DNA from: Tritrichomonas foetus
Lineage: Eukaryota > Parabasalia > Tritrichomonadida > Tritrichomonadidae
Direction of reading: 5' to 3'
Assembly: GCA_001839685.1 (NCBI GenBank)
Contig: MLAK01000638.1
Coordinates: forward strand, 1-64,000
Length of the DNA stretch: 64,000 nt
The notes under the pieces are model-generated. The model did no database searches. It had not been told where the DNA came from and was given only the letters and a program-made list of their open reading frames with translations. Within the stretch, counting starts at the first letter, position 1; each line of letters starts with the position of its first letter. Positions 38,151-46,166 of the stretch are shown here, piece after piece. The position numbers were made by a program, and so were the translations under genes.

Positions 38151-39530
38151 ATGATTCTTCATGTAGTCGATTTTGCTGGTTTTGAAAGGGATATCGATAT
38201 ACCACAACCATGCAATGTATCACAGCTTCTCCAATTAATTCAAGATAACTTTAATTATAATACATCACATTCCTCAATCTATTACCATGGAATGGAACTT
38301 GAACTTGGATTAAGCATCGATCAAGCCAATTTCAAAGACAGCGATAGTACAATTGTCCTTTATAATCACCAAACTTTTCCAGAAAAGTCTTATCCAAAAG
38401 TAGATGGCGCTTTTTCCTTCCTTCCAACTCGTTTTCATCACAGATATTTTGAAGTTGACAAGTCACACGCTCCCTATACAGCAAGCCAAAACGAAGCAGC
38501 TTTTCCAAGAAGTCGCGCCAGAGATTTGAACCCCGACATTTTTTCCAGATTTCATTTTTCTCCAGACACAAATATCTTCGGTTCAGGTGCGCACGCAAAT
38601 CAAATCAGTATTGATGAATTGTCATTGGCGGATTTTCTGACCCAATCTGTTGATCCAATCTCAATAGTAAATCAAAATACTGCAAATAATAATAATAATG
38701 AAAACAATAATAATAATGAAAACAATAATAATAATGAAAACAATAATAATAATGAAAACAATAATAATAATGAAAACAATAATAATAATGAAAACAACAA
38801 CAACAATGAAAACAACAATAATAATGTAAATAATAACAATAATGTAAATAATAACAATAATGTAAATAATAACAATAATGTAAATAATAACAATAATGTA
38901 AATAATAACAATAATGTAAATAATAACAATAATGTAAATAATAATAATGAAAATGCTCCACGTGAACTGCATGTAATTGATTTGAGGCAAAGTTGGGAAA
39001 CCAATATGGGAGTTGTAGATAACGACCCACTTGACGTACTTTATCATTATATTTCAGAACCTGATATTCCACCCCCATACCAGGACAACGAATATCAGTT
39101 AACCAATGCTAACTATCCATTTGGTTTAATTAACCGCATTCCGAATTCACCAATAAATAGTGATAGTAATTCACAAGTTGATACAGAAAACTATGATGAT
39201 GATTACAGTGATTTCGAAGAATTTAGTAACAACAACAATAGAAATCTTGGTTTTATTTTTGGAAGATACAATGCTGATGATCCTGGAGGAAACATTAGAT
39301 TTGATATGCCAGAAATGGATATTGGAAACTTTGGAAATATTGGACGTCCAGATGAAGATCCAATGGATCATGAATTCGACAATTTTCACGTCGATTTGAG
39401 TCCAAATGAGAGAAATGAAATCGACAGACTTACTGGAATGGGATACGATAGAACAATGGTACTGCAGGTGTTTGTTGCATGCGACAGAAACATTGGATTA
39501 ACTGAAAATTGTCTCATTTCTATGGGATAA
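38151..39530 (+). CDS. UBL-UBA shuttle protein, Rad23-like
   Basis: A 459-residue protein. Residues 1-80 are ubiquitin-like (MILHVVDFAGFERDIDI ... SQLLQLIQDNF ... IYYHGMELEL ... DSTIVLYN). Residues 80-160 are Phe/His-rich and unrecognised. Residues about 178-265 are an Asn-rich minisatellite product. The last 45 residues are a UBA domain (ERNEIDRLTGMGYDRTMVLQVFVACDRNIGLTENCLISMG). They match the second UBA of Rad23 closely (the xGx(1)xxVxQAYFACxxNxxLAxNxL pattern). The first UBA and XPC-binding domain of Rad23 are not visible. Such proteins carry ubiquitinated clients to the proteasome. TCATTAGTCG just before the ATG is an initiator-like element. Confidence 0.85.
   Translation: MILHVVDFAGFERDIDIPQPCNVSQLLQLIQDNFNYNTSHSSIYYHGMELELGLSIDQANFKDSDSTIVLYNHQTFPEKSYPKVDGAFSFLPTRFHHRYFEVDKSHAPYTASQNEAAFPRSRARDLNPDIFSRFHFSPDTNIFGSGAHANQISIDELSLADFLTQSVDPISIVNQNTANNNNNENNNNNENNNNNENNNNNENNNNNENNNNNENNNNNENNNNNVNNNNNVNNNNNVNNNNNVNNNNNVNNNNNVNNNNNVNNNNENAPRELHVIDLRQSWETNMGVVDNDPLDVLYHYISEPDIPPPYQDNEYQLTNANYPFGLINRIPNSPINSDSNSQVDTENYDDDYSDFEEFSNNNNRNLGFIFGRYNADDPGGNIRFDMPEMDIGNFGNIGRPDEDPMDHEFDNFHVDLSPNERNEIDRLTGMGYDRTMVLQVFVACDRNIGLTENCLISMG
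38684..38948 (+). repeat. in-frame 18-bp minisatellites encoding NNNNNE then NVNNNN
   Basis: Two adjacent arrays inside the UBL-UBA gene. The first is about seven copies of an 18-bp unit (AATAATAATAATGAAAAC, with CAA variants) encoding NNNNNE. The second is about seven copies of an 18-bp unit (GTAAATAATAACAATAAT) encoding NVNNNN. Both keep frame because the unit is a multiple of three. The E-to-V junction shows the second array is derived from the first by GAA to GTA and then separately amplified. Confidence 0.92.
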
Positions 39531-39754
39531 AATAAAAATAATCATACGTATTTTGTTTTTTCTCGCTTTCATCTCTTTTCTTCTTGTTTAATTTTTTTTA
39601 AGTCAACAATCATTCTCAAGTTCCAAAATCTCTACAATTAATAATAATATTTTTAAGACAACTTTAGTGTGACTTTCTTCCCTTATATTTTCTACCTCAA
39701 ATTAATGGAATTTCACAATCAACAGTTCACATACATCACATTTCTATTGTTCTT

Positions 39755-39922
39755 ATGACATTACTCGGTAATACGATAACTCAATCTTTGAATAATGAAA
39801 AAAGAAGAGGTGTTTTTCGCAAAATCATATTTTTAGGAATACATAATTTCCATACTATTAGGTATGTGGAAAAGTTTCTCTCTTATTTTTTTAATATCAT
39901 GTTATCTTCAGAGTTAAGCTAA
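39755..39922 (+). CDS. possible 55-residue small ORF
   Basis: An ATG-initiated ORF in the convergent gap between the UBL-UBA gene and the PH-like gene, reading MTLLGNTITQSLNNEKRRG then a Phe/Ile-rich stretch. There is no known family and no promoter motif directly upstream. Chance is as likely as a real gene. Confidence 0.25.
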   Translation: MTLLGNTITQSLNNEKRRGVFRKIIFLGIHNFHTIRYVEKFLSYFFNIMLSSELS

Positions 39923-40021
39923 TACTGATTTTATCAGTTGTTTAATGTTCAAGTATCATGCTTCAAGCCAAAAAATGTGATTGTGATTCCGACATGTTTC
40001 AGCTAATCAGCAAAATGAGAG

Positions 40022-40744
40022 TTATTTTGGCGATTGGGATGAAGATGGGACATTAGTTTCAATAATATTATCCATTACATAATTCACGGCAGCAAAAAAA
40101 TCATCACAAAGATCCGCATCAGGAAAACTGAAAAGATACTGGTACACTTTTCCGTTTCCCTCTTTATTTTCTAACACAACTTTCGCAAATCCAGAATCCA
40201 ACGTAAGAGAAATATTTTTGGTTATTTTCCCTTTTAAAACTGTTTTTCCTTGGCCTGTTTTATAAACAATGAAATAATCTGAGTCTTGCTTGGCAATAGT
40301 CCACATTCCATTGTCATCAATTTTGTCACGCCTTTTTGTTGCTGCATTTGTCCGAAGAAGTGAAGCTTTGCCAAATAAAAATCCAATGTTTGGAATATCT
40401 CTGCTTATTTCACTTTTCTTGGTCTGAGTTGATTTATCGACAAGCTTATTTTTAATCAAATTGATGCCTGTTGCAAATGGAAATGTCGCAGATGAATGAT
40501 CGTGGAAGTGAATTTCGAAATGATTTCCGTTTGAGAAGATATTTTCGATGCTTCTTTGGATAGAATTTGAATTATTGTCGTTTTTAGATTCGTTCTTTTC
40601 TTCCTCTTCTTCTCCATCCTCAGAAAAATCTTCAACTGCATTAGAAATTCGGGAACTTCTCAACTTCGAGCTTGGACACCGGGGTACTGACGATCGTGGT
40701 GATTTTCCTCCTGTTTTCCTTTTAGTATTAATCGTTCTGGCCAT
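40022..40744 (-). CDS. protein with C-terminal PH-like fold
   Basis: A 240-residue protein. Residues 1-75 are basic then acidic low complexity (TKRKTGGKSPRSS ... EDGEEEEEKNES). Residues 80-115 contain an ordered strand region. Residues about 125-235 show the strand-rich pattern of a PH/RanBD-like domain ending in a helix. Strands include GMWTIAKQDSDYFIVYKT, KTVLKGKI, ISLTLDSGFAKVVLENK and YQYLFSFPDADLCDDFFAAVNYVM. The final helix with invariant-looking F..A fits PH-like domains. The resemblance is structural, so phosphoinositide or Ran binding is not claimed. Two ACTTTTTCAG elements lie upstream, followed by a four-copy TGACTC repeat. Confidence 0.7.
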   Translation of the reverse strand: MARTINTKRKTGGKSPRSSVPRCPSSKLRSSRISNAVEDFSEDGEEEEEKNESKNDNNSNSIQRSIENIFSNGNHFEIHFHDHSSATFPFATGINLIKNKLVDKSTQTKKSEISRDIPNIGFLFGKASLLRTNAATKRRDKIDDNGMWTIAKQDSDYFIVYKTGQGKTVLKGKITKNISLTLDSGFAKVVLENKEGNGKVYQYLFSFPDADLCDDFFAAVNYVMDNIIETNVPSSSQSPK

Positions 40745-40815
40745 TTATTTATCTAAAATTTTTATCAAAGAAATTTTTATTTATCGCAGAAGACACGTAC
40801 GTTGAAATAATTTTT

Positions 40816-40825
40816 CTGAAAAAGT
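40816..40825 (-). promoter_or_regulatory. ACTTTTTCAG element, proximal copy
   Basis: Sense ACTTTTTCAG, 72-81 bp upstream of the 40744 ATG. A second AACTTTTTCAGG lies at 40908-40919 (about 165-175 bp upstream). Confidence 0.45.
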
Positions 40826-40952
40826 AAAAACCGCAGTTTTTTTGTTTACTTATTCATCTTTATATATACAATTATTTTGAGGCAAAATTTCAACTGATGT
40901 GTCCCGCCTGAAAAAGTTAAATTTATATAAACAAAGTGTTGATTTTCATTGA

Positions 40953-41097
40953 AAATTGAGATGAGTCAAGCTTTTTTGAGAACATAAATTGAGACGAGTC
41001 ACATTTTTTTGAGAAAATATCAATCAAAATAAATTGAGACGAGTCATATTTTTTTGAGAACATTGCATTCAAAATAAATTGAGACGAGTCAGATTTA
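40953..41097. repeat. four copies of AAATTGAGACGAGTCA-containing unit
   Basis: Copies start at 40953, 40986, 41031 and 41076, so spacings are 33, 45 and 45 bp. Each copy is AAATTGAGA[CT]GAGTCA followed by a TTTTTTTGAGAA tract. Copy 1 is the most diverged. Read toward the 40744 gene, each presents TGACTCGTCTCAATTT, with a TGACTC half-site of the bZIP type. They lie about 210-350 bp upstream of that gene and just beyond the end of the gene at 41220. Confidence 0.8.
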
Positions 41098-41219
41098 TTT
41101 TTTGTCGCATTTTATTAATGGGAGAGGAAAAAAATATTAAGAAAATAGTTAGAAAATAAAGAGAAATAATGAATACGCATTTAGAGAGAAATAAAATAAA
41201 AAATATGACCTTTTGAGAA

Positions 41220-42428
41220 TCACCAAATCATGGAAGCAAGTTTTATACCTTTCTCGCCATATTCAGACAATAAGTCGTGTCCATTTGATACATAGGTATT
41301 AAACCATCCTTTAAGTAATTTACAGTTCACTTCCATTTGATAGTCATTGAGCGTTAATAAAAGCTCGTAAACGATTCTGACCAATTTTTGGTGATCAATA
41401 GGCATGAAAGCTGAATTGACTAATATTTCTGAAGAAGCATTGTTCAATCTTGCTTGTTCATAAAACGAATATGCTATATCATATTCAGGGAAAATATCAA
41501 GAATGCGCCAAGCATTCAGTGTTTCCATTAATTTCAAAACAGACCTTTCATCAGCATCGAAGAATTCTAAATTGCTCCAAAATTCACTTTCTGCTAAATC
41601 ATCAACCCACGATCCAAGCATATTATCGATTTCGCAGAAAAGATATGGAATTATTGCTGGCCAAATGTTTTTCATTGAACTGAACATCTCCTTGAAGTCG
41701 TCAAAAGTAAAGACTTCCTTTGTTATGAGTAATGCATAAATATACATCAAAGTTTTGCCAAATTCAATATTATCATGATTTTCATTTGCAACATTCGAAA
41801 ATGCAACTTTAAGTTGATTTTCAGAATAATATCGGTAAAGAAGCATGTCATTAACTAAATCTGCCACATTTGGTAAATCATTTTCATCAACAACTGAACA
41901 AATAGCTGATAAAAGTTCAAAAGCTGTTCTTTGACTGTTTTTCATGAAATTATTATCGTTCAGCGATTTCGCAAATTCTGATGTTCCCGGATTTTGAACA
42001 TATATCAGAATCAAATCCTCCATTGTTGATGTTTTTTTGGCAAATGATGATAAACTTACAGGAAGGGAATCACTCCGTGAAAAAAGGGAAATCAAATGCG
42101 CATCTTTATCGATGTTGTTATCATGACGACTATCGTTGTGATGATTATCTTTACAATTACGATCCCCAATATTGGTGAGGTCATCCTGAATCAATTTATT
42201 TAAATAATTGAATGATGCAATTAGCTTGGCGTCATATTTGTCATTTATTTTGCCTGTGCTTAGATAAGAATAAAACGAATGAAGTGAATCATTTTTGAGA
42301 TCTGATGATGAGAAAGTATTCTTCATGGCATTTGCGGAAGATGAGGATATATTTGTTGTTGCTTCTAACTGTTGGCGAATGAAAGTGGCTTGATCAAATT
42401 GTTGGATGCTAAAAATTGAGTTTTTCAT
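41220..42428 (-). CDS. unknown 402-residue protein
   Basis: A 402-residue, largely helical protein rich in Asp, Asn, Leu and Phe. There is a His/Asp/Asn-rich loop (CKDNHHNDSRHDNNIDKDAH, residues about 97-116). Repeated helical blocks in the C-terminal two-thirds (VADLVNDMLLYRYY, KTLMYIYALLITKEVFTF, VLKLMETLNAWRIL) suggest an alpha solenoid. No motif, signal peptide or membrane segment is recognised. The ATG at 42428 is first in frame. An AACTTTTTGTG element lies about 113 bp upstream. Confidence 0.75.
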   Translation of the reverse strand: MKNSIFSIQQFDQATFIRQQLEATTNISSSSANAMKNTFSSSDLKNDSLHSFYSYLSTGKINDKYDAKLIASFNYLNKLIQDDLTNIGDRNCKDNHHNDSRHDNNIDKDAHLISLFSRSDSLPVSLSSFAKKTSTMEDLILIYVQNPGTSEFAKSLNDNNFMKNSQRTAFELLSAICSVVDENDLPNVADLVNDMLLYRYYSENQLKVAFSNVANENHDNIEFGKTLMYIYALLITKEVFTFDDFKEMFSSMKNIWPAIIPYLFCEIDNMLGSWVDDLAESEFWSNLEFFDADERSVLKLMETLNAWRILDIFPEYDIAYSFYEQARLNNASSEILVNSAFMPIDHQKLVRIVYELLLTLNDYQMEVNCKLLKGWFNTYVSNGHDLLSEYGEKGIKLASMIW

Positions 42429-43336
42429 GAATTTTTATGATTTTATACCTCTTCAGAATTTATTAAAAACGTACTAAATCATTATCCTGCCAAAATGGGG
42501 GAAAATATCAAAAGTTTAAATGCCAAGAAAGTAAATGCCACAAAAAGTTGGTATTGAACTGTAATGAAATAAAAAATAACCTGACGAAATTTTTGGATTT
42601 TTGATAATATCTTATTATTATGTCATTATAAATTTGTATAATTACAATAATATATTTAGTACATATTAAATTAATTTTTTTTAGATTATATGTCATATAT
42701 ACATCTAATATAAATAGATATTTATATTTTTTAAAAAATTAAAATAAACGGCCAATTCGGTTTATAAACATTTGACAGAATAAAGAATTTAACGATTTTT
42801 CAAAGACGAAATTCAAAGTATAAAGAATTTCAAAATCATCAATAATATCTTTTTAATTAATTATGATACATTTTTATAATTGCTGTAAAAGTATTTATAT
42901 ATTTTAAATATCAAAATTCCACAATATTTAAATTAAACAGCATGTATATAGAAGGATATATCAAAAATTATAATTTTAGAAGTTACTTTCGTCTATTGAA
43001 ATTTCTGTTTTTTTGTCTAATTTTTCACCGTCATAAATCATCGTTTTTGTATCACCGTGGGATAATTTCAAATATTGCCCTTTGGAAAATAAATCCATAC
43101 AAGAAAGGACACCTTGGAGATTTCACCAGACTTTACAAAACTTTCTCTTTCGTATGCGAAAACTTTTCACTATAAATATGAATAAAAAATAAAATTGATT
43201 GTTTCAGAAGAGAAAAAGAAATATCATAAAATAAATCCTTTATTTATAACATTTAATCTGAATAAACACAATTCAATCCAACTTTTCTAAAAATTCACCA
43301 TGTGAGAATATCAACTCAAAGTGTCTCCAAGAGACT
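42429..43336. other. AT-rich spacer with possible gene remnant
   Basis: About 900 bp, mostly AT-rich. 42942-43175 (plus) is open for 77 codons. On the opposite strand several frames of the same stretch also read as plausible peptides (for example MDLFSKGQYLKLSHGD and YSEKFSHTKEKVL), separated by stops. No strand is clearly favoured. A decayed gene is possible. Confidence 0.35.
42540..42551 (-). promoter_or_regulatory. AACTTTTTGT element upstream of 42428 gene
   Basis: Sense CCAACTTTTTGT, about 112-123 bp before the ATG, further out than other copies. Confidence 0.35.
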
Positions 43337-44323
43337 TCAGAAATATTTTGGCTTTTCAATGATTGGTGTAAGAATTGCAGTCGAACCTGAATGTTTCAAA
43401 AGGGATCCAGGTCTTTTCTTTCCAGCTTTCACTTGCATTCGATGAAATGGGACAATCGGATTACTTGAAAAGTGTGAACATAAAACTCTCACAGATGAAA
43501 ATGACTTTATTGATCGAATATGCTCACTATTTGATTTATGTTCTTGAAAAATAGGCAGTCCCAAAATTTCATTCACAGTTGCTCTTCGATTTGGATCTGG
43601 AACAAGCATCATTTTGATAACATTAGCATATTCTGCGTCAATGTTATCAAGAATTGATAAATCGCATTTTTCAATAGCTGCAAATAATTCATGAGCTGAA
43701 GTTAATGGCCATGGGAACATACCTGTGGCCATCATGAAGCATGTAATTCCAAGTGCCCAAACATCTGCTTTAAAAGGATCATAATGATTTCCTTTTAATA
43801 TTTCAGGTGCTATAAAAGCTCTTGATCCAGAAAATCGGTTTCGTAATTCGCCTTTGTTTAAACACTGTGAGAGACCGAAATCTGCAAGTTTTGCTCGATT
43901 ATTTCGATTTAAAAGAATGTTTGCAGGTTTAATATCTTCATGAGCTATATTGAAAAGATGACAGTGTTGAAGTCCAAAAAGGGTTTGCTTTGTATATTCA
44001 AATAGAGTATGAATGTCAAGAGGTCCCTGATGATCAAGAATGTCTTGAACTGAACCACCAGGACAATATTCAAGAATAATATATAAATTTTGAGCATCCT
44101 TAAAATAATCGTACATGGAGATAATATATGAAGAATCGAGATTGCAGAGTAGTTTAATTTCATCTTCATCAATCAATTGAGGATTTTCAATCATTTTGCA
44201 TACAAACTTCTCTCGGTATCGTTCACTTGTGACAAGATAAACCTTCGCAAAATTACCTTGTCCAATTTTTTGTTCAAGAATGTAATCATGTTCTTTCAGA
44301 GTTTGAACTTGTTGTTCAGTCAT
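43337..44323 (-). CDS. protein kinase with HED catalytic loop (non-RD)
   Basis: A 328-residue kinase from the ATG reading MTEQQVQTLKEHDY. It has glycine loop GQGNFAKV, FVCKMI (ATP Lys), DFGLSQ, an activation segment with FSGSRAFIAPEIL, DVWALGITCF and DPNRRATV. The catalytic loop reads AHEDIKPANIL, with Glu in place of the usual Arg before the catalytic Asp. It is therefore a non-RD kinase, though Asp, Lys and Asn of the loop remain, so activity is plausible. Overall pattern is CAMK/LKB1-like. The tail (about 265-328) is Ser/Lys-rich with no further domain. Non-RD kinases do not rely on activation-loop phosphorylation in the usual way. Confidence 0.9.
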   Translation of the reverse strand: MTEQQVQTLKEHDYILEQKIGQGNFAKVYLVTSERYREKFVCKMIENPQLIDEDEIKLLCNLDSSYIISMYDYFKDAQNLYIILEYCPGGSVQDILDHQGPLDIHTLFEYTKQTLFGLQHCHLFNIAHEDIKPANILLNRNNRAKLADFGLSQCLNKGELRNRFSGSRAFIAPEILKGNHYDPFKADVWALGITCFMMATGMFPWPLTSAHELFAAIEKCDLSILDNIDAEYANVIKMMLVPDPNRRATVNEILGLPIFQEHKSNSEHIRSIKSFSSVRVLCSHFSSNPIVPFHRMQVKAGKKRPGSLLKHSGSTAILTPIIEKPKYF

Positions 44324-44900
44324 AAGAAATTTATCCCCAGAAAGAGTAAGCTCCCTCAACTTTGAAAAGATTTCAAAGAATCATGTGATGATTCCATTGA
44401 AAAAAATGTATGTTCTTTTCAATTCTCTTTTGCGAAGATTGAAAATCCATGAATTCTCAAAATTTAATATTCTCTATCAAACATTCATTAGACTTTTAAG
44501 AAGATTAAATGAGCCTTCAATTATTCTTCCATTTTTTAATTGAATTAGATTTATACAAATCCTATTCCAATATTTCATTATTTCTTGTCATTTTATCAAA
44601 ATTTTAGGATATTAATGAATTCATTGCGCGTAATATCGAAAATTATATGTTTAAATATATTTTTATGTGGAATAATTGGAAAATCATTGCAGAAAAATCT
44701 CACGTTTCCTCACCATGAAAAGAATCACAATTGAGCTATTGGGAAATTTCCGAATATTCAATATTATCTTTTTTTTGAAAATCACAATCGGTTTTTTATT
44801 GAAAAGGTAATTCACGTTATCTCATTTTCATGATATCAACATAATTCATTCTTTCTCACCCAATAAATTATTTTATCATTTTTCTTTCAACATTTTCTAA

Positions 44901-45283
44901 AATATCGCGAAAACAATTGGATTGGAACTAGAAACCATTTCAAAGCTTAATTCAATTGAATTGATCTCATCACTTCTGAAAAGGAAATCTGTTTCTAATG
45001 CAAATAATCCTGACGTAAGTAATAACAAAATCGTAAAATGAAAATTGTTTTGACAAATATTGAAAATAGTTTCATTAAAGTTGATTCAATAGATAATGCG
45101 AGATTTTCTTTCAATGCTATTTTCTTAATTCAACCAAATTTCAATATTGTTCATGATTTAAAAATCTTCTCTTTTCCTGATTTTTACCAAGATAACTTGC
45201 CGGCGTATTTTTCGAGTCTGATTGTTCACAATAACACAATTTTCGAAAATAAGTCGATAATTCAAAAGGAAGTCGAACGTTGA
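44901..45283 (+). pseudogene. possible frameshifted small gene
   Basis: Two protein-like plus-strand frames join at an ATGA overlap. 44901-45041 reads NIAKTIGLELETISKLNSIE and continues to SNNKIVK, then TGA. The ATG at 45038 starts an 81-residue frame reading MKIVLTNIENSFIKVDSID and ending KEVER. The first frame has no ATG. This could be one decayed gene with a frameshift, or only the second may be a real small gene. I recognise no family. Confidence 0.4.
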
Positions 45284-45400
45284 ATATAAACCGCAAAACA
45301 ATTGAACAAACATGATCAAATAAACTTTATTTGCTCTTCACTAAATCTTGTAAGATTCTAAAAGTTTAAATAATATTCTTACTTGTTTTTGGTGAAATGA

Positions 45401-45422
45401 TTTTTTTTTTTTTTTTTTTTTT
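45401..45422 (+). repeat. poly-T tract
   Basis: A run of about 22 T within the remnant-rich spacer. No associated gene end is evident. Confidence 0.85.
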
Positions 45423-45586
45423 CATTAGATTCAATTTTGGATTGTGATCAATGTGGATCACAATTGATTTTCATGTTCTATCAATCAATTAACGAAACAT
45501 TTCGAAACTTATCTGCATCTCCTCATAGAACATGAAATATATTTAAAGATACATGATTTTCGCCATTATGAAGTTGAGGGCTGTGA

Positions 45587-45781
45587 TATGAAAAATATAT
45601 AAAGATCATTTTTGAAGTTGAGGGCTGTGAAGATCCAAAAGATTTGCAAATTAAATATATTGAAAAGAAGGTTATTTTAGGTATCAACAAAAATAACAAA
45701 TTGAGAGCATCATTTGGATTGATGAGTCGTGAAAAAAATATTGAAAATTTTGTAAATGCAACAAAAGCAATATTTGCATGA
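45587..45781 (+). pseudogene. C-terminal fragment resembling a class V aminotransferase
   Basis: 65 codons are open to a TGA with no plausible start. The peptide is convincingly protein-like: EVEGCEDPKDLQIKYIEKKV, then LRASFGLMSREKNIENFVNA. The last block resembles the C-terminal small domain of class V PLP aminotransferases (cysteine desulfurase/selenocysteine lyase type), where an LR.S...Y/M...EDI..FV pattern is usual. The 17-nt string GAAGTTGAGGGCTGTGA occurs in the fragment (45614) and again 44 bp upstream (45570), showing a local duplication. The PLP-lysine domain is absent. Confidence 0.5.
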
Positions 45782-45856
45782 ATCTTTTTACATTGAATCC
45801 AAATTTCCAAATTTCTAGTTTTTATGTCTTTTTGTAAATATATATTAGTTACCATT

Positions 45857-45973
45857 TTACTTCTTTGCTTGGATTTCAGAATGCCTTATTTTTGCATCAA
45901 CTCTGAGGTACCAATCTCTTGAGAAATTGTTGAAGGTGAGAACTAAACTCATTTCTGATTGAAAGTCAATCAT
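45857..45973 (-). CDS. possible 38-residue small ORF
   Basis: An ATG ORF on the minus strand, reading MIDFQSEMSLVLTFNNFSR and ending AKK. It is overlapped at its end by another minus-strand frame (45523-45855) that is antisense to the aminotransferase fragment. Nothing else supports it. Confidence 0.2.
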   Translation of the reverse strand: MIDFQSEMSLVLTFNNFSRDWYLRVDAKIRHSEIQAKK

Positions 45974-46166
45974 GCTGATAAAAATCTAAATAAGTTAGAT
46001 AATTCACACCACTGTATGTGTGCAATCATAAGGAAAGAAAGAAATTATAATATTATCAATATGAAATAAGTATTAATGTGTGTTTCTTAATTATCGGGAT
46101 TCACACCTCATTCAATATTTGACCATTTAATAACAGAAAAAAAAAGAATCATAAAATTTACGAAAA

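Noticed and set aside
38605..39078. Tyr/Ile/Leu-rich ORFs antisense to the Asn minisatellite
   Set aside because: They are frame shadows of the 18-bp repeat; the plus frame has UBL and UBA domains on either side.
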